Assembly: GCA_963704835.1 (NCBI GenBank)
Contig: CAVPHW010000001.1
Location: 62,001-126,000, forward strand
Length of the DNA stretch: 64,000 nt
Reading direction: 5' to 3'
From: GCA-2746605 sp963704835
GTDB lineage: Bacteria > Bacteroidota > Ignavibacteria > Ignavibacteriales > Melioribacteraceae
Shown here one piece after another: positions 17,181 to 26,264 of the stretch; the stretch's first letter is position 1, and each line of letters starts with the position of its first letter. The position numbers and the translations under genes are program-made. The notes below the pieces were generated by a model. The model did no database searches. It was not told the DNA's origin and was given only the letters and a program-made list of their open reading frames with translations.

Positions 17181-20105
17181 ATGAAATCGATAAAAAATTT
17201 AACATCAATTTTGGCAGCAATACTTTTTCTTGTTTCAAGTCCAATTATTTCCCAGACAAAAACGAATACAGAAATTAAAGAATTGGTAAAAAAATATAAG
17301 TCTGATTCAAAAGGTCCATATAAAGCGATTAGGTGGTTTTGTCTCGATGGATCAACGCTTCCCCCCGACCAAAGATGTCCGGAACTTGGAGGAGTGCAAA
17401 GAGCACAGTATAAAGATGAAATTGTTTCGCTGGTAAAAACAAATAAAATATATTTGGGACAAATTTTAGCGGCTACAAAATTTGAAGATTTTTGGGATAA
17501 AGAAAACCAACACTCTAGACTAAAGCAATATCAGATTGAAAAGTATTTGAGATTGATAGATGATGGTTGGGTAAATAAGAAAGCAAAATTTTACCGTGGT
17601 TCAACTCAAGAGGAAGATGAACAGAATTGGGGAAAAACTTTCTTGCTGGAAATTTTGTCAAATGATCAAAACATTATTCAAAATTATTTTCTTATTCGAT
17701 CTGCGGCTGCGGATATTCCACACAGAGGCGACACAAAAAATTCGGAACTAGTAAGGGTAATATCAAAAAATCTATCTGATTCAATATCGTCGTTTATGAA
17801 TCTACGAATTAAAATTCATGGCAATCCAGAAGCAAAAGACATAGGAAGTGTTAAAAAGTTTTTGAACGAGAATAGTAACAAAATATCAGAAAGCCATAAA
17901 AAGCAATTTGTAAAATTAATTGCAGAGATGAATAAAGCATTTGAGCCAATTGATCTAAGCAGCTTGAACAAGCACATAAATTTATTGAGAAAGGATTCGG
18001 AATTTAAGGAAAGTTTAAAAGGCTTTATAAGTTCAAAAATAGGCGTGAGCAAGAACAATTTAGCTGACCAAGATTTTGTACAACTTTCTGATTTCTTGTT
18101 TAGCATTAGAGGAGAGCTTGTTAAAGAAAAAAAATCAACATCGAGATTAGCTTTGCTGGATTTGTCTTTAATAATTGAAAATATACTATTTACAGAAATA
18201 AGCACTTGGAAAACAAATACTGTTAAGGAAACGATAAATAAAAATTATTATTTGGCTCAGGCTCTTGTTGGTGCTGGCAATATTGAACTTTGGGAATGGG
18301 AAAATGTAAAGAAATTAATCTCAGTTCCAGAGGAAGAAGATATAACGCTTGAATCGGCAGTTAAATTAAATGAAGCAAGTAAAAGAATTGTTGAATGGTC
18401 AAGCAATATGATAAAGTCAACATACAATAGTGAGTTAAATCTTTTTTCTGGATTTGAACCATTGACGAACTCTTATTTTGATAATAAAGTTAGGTCTTCA
18501 ATTTTGCTCTTTTACAGCAACGAAGCAAGTAAACTGAACGACTATGTGATGGAAAAAAGTGGTCTGCAAAATAACGTACTCGATTTGCCTAATCAAAATC
18601 AAATAAAAGGAGTTAACCCAGGATACGCAAAGGGAGAGCTGGTAGTTATTAAAGGGAATGTTGAGGAAGTTGAATTTAGGTCCGATAAAATCTACGTGTT
18701 TGAAAATGCACTTTCTGATTTAAAACCAGTAGCCGGTTTGTTAACTGTCTCTGAGGGAAATCTTGTTTCTCATGTTCAACTATTAGCAAGAAACTTAGGG
18801 ATACCAAACGCTTCCTTATCTCAAGAAAACTTAAATGATTTATTAGTGTTTTCTGGAAAGAGGGTTTTCTATGCAGTATCTAAAAAGGGGAAAGTAATTT
18901 TAAAACTCGAGACAGATATGAGTGAAAATGAAAGAAGCCTTTTTTCTAACAAAAAAGAAATAAGCGAAACATTCCGGGTTCCTACAGATAAACTTAAACT
19001 GGAAAAAAACAATGTTATAGATCTTAGAGATTTAAGAGCATATGATTCTGGAGTTTTGTGTGGTCCTAAAGCGGCGAATCTTGGTCAATTGAAAAGTATG
19101 TTTCCTGAAAGTGTAGTTGAGGGACTAGTTATTCCTTTCGGAATATTTAACGAACACATGGAACAAATAGTACAGGGAAGTTCATTTACATATTGGGAAT
19201 ATTTGCATGATGTTTTCAAAACAAAACAGGAAATGCAATTAAATGGAATTGATGAAGACAAGGTAGAGAAATTCACACTTGAAAAATTAAAGGAGTTACA
19301 AGACCTAATAATAAACATGCCTCTTTTACCAAAATTTGTTAGTGAACTTAAAGACCAATTTTTGAAAATATTAGGCAATAATATAGGAACTTTAGGGGTC
19401 TTTTTAAGAAGTGATACCAACATGGAAGACTTAAAAGATTTTACTGGAGCGGGTCTGAATTTAACACTTTTTAATGTGTTAAAGGAAAATGAGATTCTAA
19501 AAGGGATAAATCAAGTTTGGGCGTCACCTTTTTCAGAAAGAAGCTATAGATGGCGACAAAAAATATTAGAGAACCCCGAAAATGTTTATCCATCAATACT
19601 AATTATTCCAAGTGTGAATGTTGATAATTCCGGGGTGATGATTACAACGGGTGTTTCTTCCGGAAACGAATCAGAGATTACAATATCTTTTAGTCGTGGC
19701 CCTGGTGGAGCTGTCGATGGTCAGGCAACAGAAAGCTATTTAATAAATGAAGATGGAAAAAGTCTTTTGTTAGGACCAGCCAGGGAATCTAAATATAATA
19801 TTCTGCCTGAAAAAGGAGGAGTTGGAAAAGGGTATGCTTCATTTGAAACCTCCGTTTTAAATAGTCAGCAAATTTCTAAGCTTTATGAATTAAGCAAAGA
19901 ATTAAAAAACAAACTACCCAACACACCAGGGATTGAATCAACGGGTCCTTTTGATGTAGAGTTGGGATTTAAGGATTCTAAAATTTGGTTATTTCAAGTG
20001 AGACCATTTGTTGAAAGCAAAAAAGCAGTATCATCAACATATCTAAACTCAATGGATTCAGACCATGAGGAAGGTAAAACAATTAATTTAAACGAAACTA
20101 TTTAA
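17181..20105 (+). CDS. Secreted dikinase-like protein: phosphohistidine domain followed by PPDK-type ATP-grasp
   Basis: 974 residues. The N-terminus is a Sec signal (ILAAILFLVSSPIISQ). Residues about 30-470 are mainly helical and unrecognised. Residues about 477-580 form a PEP-utiliser swivelling domain, with the phospho-accepting His531 in LVSHVQLLARNLGIPN. Residues about 627-965 match the PPDK_N ATP-grasp (GPKAANLGQLKSMFPE, LRSDTNMEDLKDFTGAGLN, SRGPGGAVDGQATESYL, and FDVELGF..IWLFQVRPF). The PEP/pyruvate TIM barrel is absent. The His-then-ATP order is that of alpha-glucan water dikinases (whose motif is SHVSVRARN-like), not PEP synthase. A signal peptide on an ATP-using enzyme is odd, since periplasm has no ATP pool. 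A serine hydrolase gene follows 11 bp downstream. The acceptor substrate is unknown. Confidence 0.85.
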   Translation: MKSIKNLTSILAAILFLVSSPIISQTKTNTEIKELVKKYKSDSKGPYKAIRWFCLDGSTLPPDQRCPELGGVQRAQYKDEIVSLVKTNKIYLGQILAATKFEDFWDKENQHSRLKQYQIEKYLRLIDDGWVNKKAKFYRGSTQEEDEQNWGKTFLLEILSNDQNIIQNYFLIRSAAADIPHRGDTKNSELVRVISKNLSDSISSFMNLRIKIHGNPEAKDIGSVKKFLNENSNKISESHKKQFVKLIAEMNKAFEPIDLSSLNKHINLLRKDSEFKESLKGFISSKIGVSKNNLADQDFVQLSDFLFSIRGELVKEKKSTSRLALLDLSLIIENILFTEISTWKTNTVKETINKNYYLAQALVGAGNIELWEWENVKKLISVPEEEDITLESAVKLNEASKRIVEWSSNMIKSTYNSELNLFSGFEPLTNSYFDNKVRSSILLFYSNEASKLNDYVMEKSGLQNNVLDLPNQNQIKGVNPGYAKGELVVIKGNVEEVEFRSDKIYVFENALSDLKPVAGLLTVSEGNLVSHVQLLARNLGIPNASLSQENLNDLLVFSGKRVFYAVSKKGKVILKLETDMSENERSLFSNKKEISETFRVPTDKLKLEKNNVIDLRDLRAYDSGVLCGPKAANLGQLKSMFPESVVEGLVIPFGIFNEHMEQIVQGSSFTYWEYLHDVFKTKQEMQLNGIDEDKVEKFTLEKLKELQDLIINMPLLPKFVSELKDQFLKILGNNIGTLGVFLRSDTNMEDLKDFTGAGLNLTLFNVLKENEILKGINQVWASPFSERSYRWRQKILENPENVYPSILIIPSVNVDNSGVMITTGVSSGNESEITISFSRGPGGAVDGQATESYLINEDGKSLLLGPARESKYNILPEKGGVGKGYASFETSVLNSQQISKLYELSKELKNKLPNTPGIESTGPFDVELGFKDSKIWLFQVRPFVESKKAVSSTYLNSMDSDHEEGKTINLNETI

Positions 20106-20116
20106 GAGTAACTGAA

Positions 20117-21367
20117 ATGAAGATTGTAAAAATAACAACAATATTAATTACCATGTTTTTTTCTGAAATTGCTACAGCATATCCAATTGATGGATACACT
20201 TTTTCCGGCATCAGAAGATTATTAAGGCTTCAGCTAATCTTGGATGGTAAAATTAAAGATACAATGCCAATCAAAGGAGCTTTAAGAACAAGTAAAGAAA
20301 TAAAACTGAATCTAGCAAATTCAAGAGGAGACAGTTTAAACAATTTTAAAAAAGTAGATGCTGATCTTCAAAGAAAAATAAACAGCATTTTTCCAAATCT
20401 AAATGAGAGCTATTCGCTTTGTGTTTTAGATATCACTCAAGGAAAAAAAATCAGATATGCAGAAAGACAGGCAAATAGAAGATTTGTTCCTGGTAGCGTT
20501 GGTAAATTAGCAATAGTTGCCGGTTTGTTTAGGGAATTGAAGAGGTTATATCCCAATTCCTTTGAAAAACGAATAGAGGTACTAAAAACTAGATATACAA
20601 AAGCTGGCAGATGGGCTATAACTAATATTCACACAGTGCCGTTTTTTGACCCGCAAACAAATAAGTTTTTTAAAAGAACGGTTCAAGAGAATGATGTTTT
20701 TTCTTTGTTTGAATGGACGGATCATATGATTTCTGTTAGCTCAAATGCTGCAGCCAGTATAGTTTGGAAAGAGTTAATATTAATGCGGGCTTTTGGTAAA
20801 GATTATCCTGTTTCCGAAGAGAAAGAAAAAGAATTTTTCTCAAAAACACCAAAAAAAGAACTTACAGAAATAGCTGTTGCTGTTGTAAACGAGCCTTTGG
20901 TTGAAATAGAAATAAAAGAAGAAGATTGGCATTTAGGGAGCCTTTTTACTGGTGAAGCAAAGAAAATAGTGCCTGGCAAAGGAGGAAGTTTTGCAACTCC
21001 TTTTGGATTAATGCAATATCTGGTTGCGCTAGAAAGAGGAAAAATTGTTGACAAAGAATCAAGTTTGGAAATAAAGAAAATACTATATCAAACAGATAGA
21101 AGAATAAGATACGCCTCTTCTCCTGAGCTAAGAAGTGCGTCAGTTTATTTCAAATCGGGAAGTTTATACAAATGCAAACCTGAACCTGAATTTGAATGTA
21201 AAAAATATATGGGAAACGTTGAAAATTACATGAATTCGGTAGCAATTGTTGAACATGCTGATGGAACAACTTACATGGTTACTTTAATGTCAAATGTGTT
21301 AAAGAAAAATTCAGGTTCTGATCATTTAGCTCTTGCATCTCAAATTGATAGAATTATTAAAAAGTAA
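20117..21367 (+). CDS. Class A beta-lactamase-fold serine hydrolase, exported
   Basis: 416 residues with a signal peptide (ILITMFFSEIATAYP). The penicillin-binding/serine-hydrolase triad is visible: PGSVGKLA (nucleophile Ser127, Lys130), VSSNAAAS (SxN), and YFKSGS (KSG). The protein is longer than TEM-like enzymes, with an N-terminal extension of about 80 residues and an insertion between the SxN and KSG motifs. Known relatives act as D,D-peptidases, beta-lactamases or other amidases/esterases; nothing here shows drug resistance. It lies 11 bp after the dikinase-like gene and is almost certainly cotranscribed. A second, smaller homologue is at 24292-25200. Confidence 0.85.
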   Translation: MKIVKITTILITMFFSEIATAYPIDGYTFSGIRRLLRLQLILDGKIKDTMPIKGALRTSKEIKLNLANSRGDSLNNFKKVDADLQRKINSIFPNLNESYSLCVLDITQGKKIRYAERQANRRFVPGSVGKLAIVAGLFRELKRLYPNSFEKRIEVLKTRYTKAGRWAITNIHTVPFFDPQTNKFFKRTVQENDVFSLFEWTDHMISVSSNAAASIVWKELILMRAFGKDYPVSEEKEKEFFSKTPKKELTEIAVAVVNEPLVEIEIKEEDWHLGSLFTGEAKKIVPGKGGSFATPFGLMQYLVALERGKIVDKESSLEIKKILYQTDRRIRYASSPELRSASVYFKSGSLYKCKPEPEFECKKYMGNVENYMNSVAIVEHADGTTYMVTLMSNVLKKNSGSDHLALASQIDRIIKK

Positions 21368-21371
21368 AAGA

Positions 21372-24224
21372 TCAAAGATTGTCGGTTTCAGCAAGAACTT
21401 TTTCCATTAATAATTTAAATTTCTGAGGGCTGTTCTCTTTTACTTTCTTAATTATTGGCATTAAGGATTTGTTTTCTGTAAGAACAATTAATTTTATTGT
21501 GGCAAAAACAAGTTGGTTATCCTTACTATGTAAAAATTCATCGAAGCACTCTACTTCTGTGGGAATGTTTAATTTGTAATGAGTCACTACATCCTTTGAA
21601 AGCTTTTCGGATATTTTTAATTCTATGATTGGAAGAATCAATCTTTTTAGATTTATATCCAACAGATTTTCTAAAAACTCAAAAGCATTCGTTCTTAAAT
21701 CTTCCTTTGAGCTTTGTATACTTCTAAATATATCAATCATATCTTCTGGCGGATACTTTAAACCAAGAAGTCTGAAAATGCGTTCAAGACCAACATCCAT
21801 TCTATTCTCAAGGAGAGAAATCAAGTTTTTTCTTGCCAGACTAATTTTTCTTTCTCTTTCTGTAACATTAGTAGAATTTTCTTTGTTTTCTATATTTGTC
21901 TGAATATGAAGAGAAGAAATAACCTCTAACTCTAATTTTACTTCCTTATAAAGCTTATCAACAACCAACTTCCAATCAAAACTTAATTGTGGATTTGAGA
22001 TCTTAAGATTGTTAAGAGCCTTTAATATATCATTCTGAAGCCAATAATCTTCTTTTTCAAGTGCGCTAAATAAAATATTTACAGACTGTTTTTCACCTAT
22101 ATTTCCAATAATTTCAATAATATTCCGTTTTGTTTGTTTGTCAGTCTGAGAGTCATTAAGCTTGGTTGATAAATCATCCAACACTACTTCTCCATAACTT
22201 GTTAGTGTGTAAATAGAAGCAGTTGCTATTTTTTCTTTATGTAGATTATTTATCAAAGTGGGTATAAATTCCGGCAACAATATGTTGCTGATTGAACGGA
22301 TAGTTGAACTAACAACTTCAGGTGAATCGTCCGCCAAAAGAAAGTTGAGTTCATTGTAGAGGTTTGATAAATTAGCTACACAAATAACTTTTCCAATGGT
22401 AATTTTTTCTTCAATTAAATCTTGAACTTGTTTCTTTGCTTTAATTGCATTAATTTTTTCAACAATAATTTGTTCCAAATTAAATCGTTTTTTCAATAAG
22501 AGGTTGTCTCTTAATTCAGTGGAAAGACCAATTAATGCCGAGTTGCTTATTCTAGAATCATGGTGAGAGATGTACTCCTCCATTAATTGAACTAAATTGT
22601 TTGGAGAATGTTTAATTAAATACTGAAACGCAACTTCCCTTACCTCGCTGTTGTTATCACTAATTAATAGTTCAACTTCTTTCTTAAATTCATGATTTTT
22701 ATAAAAATACAAATTTCTCAAAGCTTCGAGCTGTATTTCTCTTGAGGGATGCTTAATTAAGTTTTCAATTGAGCCTAACAAGCTATCATTCTGAATTTCT
22801 TTTATTAATTGAAGCGTATTTATAATTTGTTTTTCTGAACCAGAAGAAAGCACTTTAATAATTCCACCTAAAACAGATTCATTATTAAGATCCACAATTT
22901 GCTTTTGAAAGGAAGATTTTGATTTCTCTAACTTTATTTTAAAAGAGTTTATGTATTCTTTTCTCACTTGGAATACGATATAGATCCAGCCGAACAAAAG
23001 AACTAAAGTACCTAAGCTTATATAGCGAATAGAAATATCAAAACCCGAGCTTAGTATAATTAATATAACACCGCCAATTCCAGTTGCAATACTATCGACA
23101 AAAATATCAATATAAGATTTTGTTTGGTTTTTAATTTCAACCGGAACCGGCAAAGCGAGTAATTCCATGCTCGATTTATTAATGGATTGTTTTAAACTGC
23201 CATCGCTAATCTTTAGGAGAATTGCAGACCAAAGATGTGGAGAAAGAAAAACAGCAAACGTTCCAATAAATATTCCAGCTGGGAGAAAAAACAATGAAGT
23301 TCCAACGCCAAATACTCCAACAACTCGCCGAGTAAGGATTAGTTGTATAAACAACGAAATTATATTCATGTTAGAAAACCAAAAACCAAAGAAAGATGTT
23401 AATTCATCTTCGCTTGCCATTTCTGAGGCAGCTATTGCGCTAAATTGAAACTCTACAAGACGAGCAACAATAACACTAACACCTACTATCAAAGCTAGAT
23501 AAGTGAGGTGTTTTGAGGTCCTGATTAAACGAATTGGATGCTCAACAAAAGTTTTAGCGGATTTCTTTTGTTTGATATTAGATTTATAATTTATAACATT
23601 ATTACGCCATAAATGTTTTACAATTGGTATACACCAGCTAAGTAGAAAAATGGAAATTATAATTAGGTTTTCGCTTCCAATTATTTCTGCTAAAATACTA
23701 GTTAAGTAACCGCCAAAAATTCCTCCGGCAATTGCTCCGGCACCAATAATACCGAATAATCGTTTTGCTTCTCTAGAGTTAAAAATTAAATTGGCAAAAA
23801 TCCAAAACTGTGATGCAGAAAGAACAGAAAAAGTAGCAACCCATATATAAAACAAATAAAGTGTCCACCCATTCAAGAAGTTTATTTCTAGCAGCACCCA
23901 AAAGAGAAAGAAAGACAAGTTAGAAAAAATTAGGGTTCTTTCAATAATAATATTTATAGCGGTAGTTTTTAGCGAACGAGAGTATATTGTTATCCCAACT
24001 GCAACAAAAATGGCCACCAGAATAAATGCTATTGGTAATTGATCAACACCAAATTCATATAAAAATAGAGAGATAACAGTAGGTTTAAGGATTAAGTTAG
24101 AAGAGATTACTAAAAAAATATAGAGCATCATAAGAAATGCTCTTTTAAATTCACCCTCTCTTATATCAAAGGATTTTGATAAGAAGCCTTTTAAGTATTT
24201 TTTTGAAAAAGTAATTATTTCCAT
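21372..24224 (-). CDS. Nucleotide-translocase (Npt/Tlc)-like membrane protein with C-terminal HEAT-type repeats
   Basis: 950 residues. Residues about 25-430 form a polytopic domain of about 12 helices with Npt/Tlc and MFS-like features: ILKPTVISLFLYEFGVDQLP, WVATFSVLSASQFWIFAN, and FNSREAKRLFGIIGAGAIAGG, the last being a family hallmark. Residues about 440-950 are repeated helical hairpins (REIQLEALRNLYFYKN, SEVREVAFQYLIKHSPNN, SPEVVSSTIRSISN), typical of HEAT-like scaffolds. Characterised Npt1/Tlc proteins exchange ATP/ADP or import nucleotides in obligate intracellular bacteria and plastids; free-living HEAT-fused forms are uncharacterised. The gene is convergent with the dikinase/serine hydrolase pair and followed downstream of its own start by another serine hydrolase. 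No Shine-Dalgarno is evident at the ATG. Confidence 0.8.
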   Translation of the reverse strand: MEIITFSKKYLKGFLSKSFDIREGEFKRAFLMMLYIFLVISSNLILKPTVISLFLYEFGVDQLPIAFILVAIFVAVGITIYSRSLKTTAINIIIERTLIFSNLSFFLFWVLLEINFLNGWTLYLFYIWVATFSVLSASQFWIFANLIFNSREAKRLFGIIGAGAIAGGIFGGYLTSILAEIIGSENLIIISIFLLSWCIPIVKHLWRNNVINYKSNIKQKKSAKTFVEHPIRLIRTSKHLTYLALIVGVSVIVARLVEFQFSAIAASEMASEDELTSFFGFWFSNMNIISLFIQLILTRRVVGVFGVGTSLFFLPAGIFIGTFAVFLSPHLWSAILLKISDGSLKQSINKSSMELLALPVPVEIKNQTKSYIDIFVDSIATGIGGVILIILSSGFDISIRYISLGTLVLLFGWIYIVFQVRKEYINSFKIKLEKSKSSFQKQIVDLNNESVLGGIIKVLSSGSEKQIINTLQLIKEIQNDSLLGSIENLIKHPSREIQLEALRNLYFYKNHEFKKEVELLISDNNSEVREVAFQYLIKHSPNNLVQLMEEYISHHDSRISNSALIGLSTELRDNLLLKKRFNLEQIIVEKINAIKAKKQVQDLIEEKITIGKVICVANLSNLYNELNFLLADDSPEVVSSTIRSISNILLPEFIPTLINNLHKEKIATASIYTLTSYGEVVLDDLSTKLNDSQTDKQTKRNIIEIIGNIGEKQSVNILFSALEKEDYWLQNDILKALNNLKISNPQLSFDWKLVVDKLYKEVKLELEVISSLHIQTNIENKENSTNVTERERKISLARKNLISLLENRMDVGLERIFRLLGLKYPPEDMIDIFRSIQSSKEDLRTNAFEFLENLLDINLKRLILPIIELKISEKLSKDVVTHYKLNIPTEVECFDEFLHSKDNQLVFATIKLIVLTENKSLMPIIKKVKENSPQKFKLLMEKVLAETDNL

Positions 24225-24291
24225 AAGATAATTTTAATTCCTCACCAATATATTTTAGGAATTAAAATAATACAAGTTAAGACTAGCAATT

Positions 24292-25200
24292 TTATTGTTT
24301 TAAAATTTCTTCAACAGCAGGCAATAAATTTCTAATTATCATCTCACCATTGTCGTCTTCAATTAATGCTACCAAAATATATTTTCTCCAACCTTCGCCC
24401 CACACAAGTATTGAGTCCGAATGATAACTTTGCCAAGAACCTGACTTGCGATATAATTTGGCATCGGGATCAATTTTTTCAATAGAATTAACAAACTTAT
24501 GGTGTAATTCAGGGTCAACCATTATCTCGAGCATTTCAACTGAACGCTCATAAGAAACGAGCTGACCAAAAGCTAGTAAGTAATAAAATCGGCAAACTTG
24601 AGAAACTGTAGCTGCATGACTAAGTCCTAAAATCGGATCGGGGTATCTTGGTCCAGTACTGGCATATCGTTTGCCTACCCACAATCCACCTCCATATTCT
24701 TCATCATACAAATTATATCTAGAATCTGTTAAAACTTCTTCAATTTTACCATAACCTAATCTATCAATCATTCTAGTAGATGCAGCGTTATCAGATTTTG
24801 CAATCATCTGGCGCATGTCATCTTTAATTTCATTTGTTTCAGTTAAATCTCCATCCTCAAAAGCTTGTTGAGAAGCAAGCAAAACAGCAATTTTGGGTAG
24901 AGAAGCGGCATACATCATTTCGTTTCCATTAACTCTTGCAAACCTAATATTAAAAGGATCTTTAATATCCACAACACCAACGGCCATTTTTTTAGAGTTA
25001 ATCAAGCTTCGCCACTTGGGGTTGCTACTCAATTTTTTTTCTAAGGTTGCCTGCAATTTAAAATCGATTAAATCTCTAAGCGGCTTTAATTGTTTCGTGT
25101 TAAGACTGTAAGGAAGAATTTCGTCAAGTTTCTCCCCGGGCGCACAAACCTCGTTGTGGTCAATTAAAACAAAAAATAAAAGCAGTATAAATATCTTCAT
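24292..25200 (-). CDS. Class A beta-lactamase-fold serine hydrolase, exported
   Basis: 302 residues with a signal-like N-terminus (IFILLLFFVLID...CAPG; a lipobox is doubtful). Motifs: AASLPKIAVL (Ser100, Lys103), KSDNAAS (SDN at 136-138), and YRKSGSW (KSG). The DMRQMIAKSDNAASTRMID block and the WVGKRYA loop fit class-A-like hydrolases, but the typical omega-loop Glu motif is not evident. It is a shorter homologue of the hydrolase at 20117 and is followed on the same strand, 67 bp on, by the nucleotide-translocase-like gene. The plausible role is cell-wall or amide hydrolysis in the periplasm; resistance is not implied. Confidence 0.87.
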   Translation of the reverse strand: MKIFILLLFFVLIDHNEVCAPGEKLDEILPYSLNTKQLKPLRDLIDFKLQATLEKKLSSNPKWRSLINSKKMAVGVVDIKDPFNIRFARVNGNEMMYAASLPKIAVLLASQQAFEDGDLTETNEIKDDMRQMIAKSDNAASTRMIDRLGYGKIEEVLTDSRYNLYDEEYGGGLWVGKRYASTGPRYPDPILGLSHAATVSQVCRFYYLLAFGQLVSYERSVEMLEIMVDPELHHKFVNSIEKIDPDAKLYRKSGSWQSYHSDSILVWGEGWRKYILVALIEDDNGEMIIRNLLPAVEEILKQ

Positions 25201-25493
25201 GTCATCTAAAATTAGGTCGACAAATGTATGTAAAAAGCAGTTGATTGTAAATACAATATTTGTGGACAGAACTAGTCAAAAATTTGATGGTAATTAGTCA
25301 ATTATTATTGTTTTCTTCGTTGTCTCACAAATTTACATGTAATTGTTACTTTTTTAAACTTGGTTTACCAAGATTAATACATCTCGCTTTACCATGAATT
25401 GTGATTTAAATCAATTTTCAAAGAATTGGCAAAAAACTACTTTGGTATGGTTTTTGGCTTTCTTTTTATGATAAAATATAAAGTGAGGTCTAA

Positions 25494-26174
25494 ATGAAAA
25501 TGAAAACAATATTTCTTCTATTAATAATTACCACAATAACTAGCGCTCAAATAAATTCCTCTTTAAATAACAATGCTAAATTTTCAAGCAGCATTCAGGC
25601 GGGTTTATTTAATGGAGCTGGAATTAATATTAATTTTCTAACTTCAAATTTTGCCGAGAATTTTCCGTTTTCCACCAAACTAAGTTTTGGCATTAGTTTT
25701 TTAGATGCCGGAAATCCACTTGATGCCAGAAAAATATTTATCAACAATAATACAAACGGAATTCCTGAGCAGAGTGGAACAACATTTGCATTTGGATTAG
25801 ACTTTCTTTACAAGACGTCATTTTTCGGATTAAAAAGAAATTATCTATATGCGGGACCGCGTTATACAATGTTCACCGGAAACTTTAATTTTATTGGAGG
25901 AAACGAAGACTTTGATGTAACAAGCAATCAATGGGGAATTGGAGTTGGATTAGAAAACTATTTCAGAATCGTTCCCGCTCTTGACTTAGTAATAAATTTT
26001 GGTTTCGACTATTATATGGCACAATCTCTCTATGGGCACGATACTTCCTACAGTCCTGATGGTTTGAATGTGAATCCGAGAGAAGATTTCACTTTCTCAG
26101 ATGCAGATAAGGCTGTAAATCAACCAAAATACCAAGCAAAAGCTATGATCGGTTTTAGTTACAATATTAACTAA
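25494..26174 (+). CDS. Secreted or outer-membrane beta-barrel protein
   Basis: 226 residues with a signal peptide (IFLLLIITTITSAQ). The mature part shows alternating hydrophobic and polar residues with many aromatic and Gly turns (GLFNGAGININF, LDFLYKTSFFGL, YAGPRYTMFTGNF, LDLVINFGFDYYM) and ends in IGFSYNIN with an aromatic near the C-terminus, typical of an outer-membrane beta-barrel. No specific family is recognised. GAGGT precedes the ATG. A second secreted protein of unknown function follows 90 bp downstream. Confidence 0.7.
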   Translation: MKMKTIFLLLIITTITSAQINSSLNNNAKFSSSIQAGLFNGAGININFLTSNFAENFPFSTKLSFGISFLDAGNPLDARKIFINNNTNGIPEQSGTTFAFGLDFLYKTSFFGLKRNYLYAGPRYTMFTGNFNFIGGNEDFDVTSNQWGIGVGLENYFRIVPALDLVINFGFDYYMAQSLYGHDTSYSPDGLNVNPREDFTFSDADKAVNQPKYQAKAMIGFSYNIN

Positions 26175-26264
26175 TAGAAAAAGGTAATTTGCAGCAACAA
26201 TCTTTGCAATAAAATGTTATCAGCTATTTAAAGTTTTGCAGTTTCTTTCGATAATTCATCGTAT

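Noticed and set aside
20117..25200. Beta-lactam resistance genes
   Set aside because: The serine hydrolases have the shared catalytic motifs only; cell-wall peptidases and other amidases have the same ones, and no resistance-specific sequence was seen.
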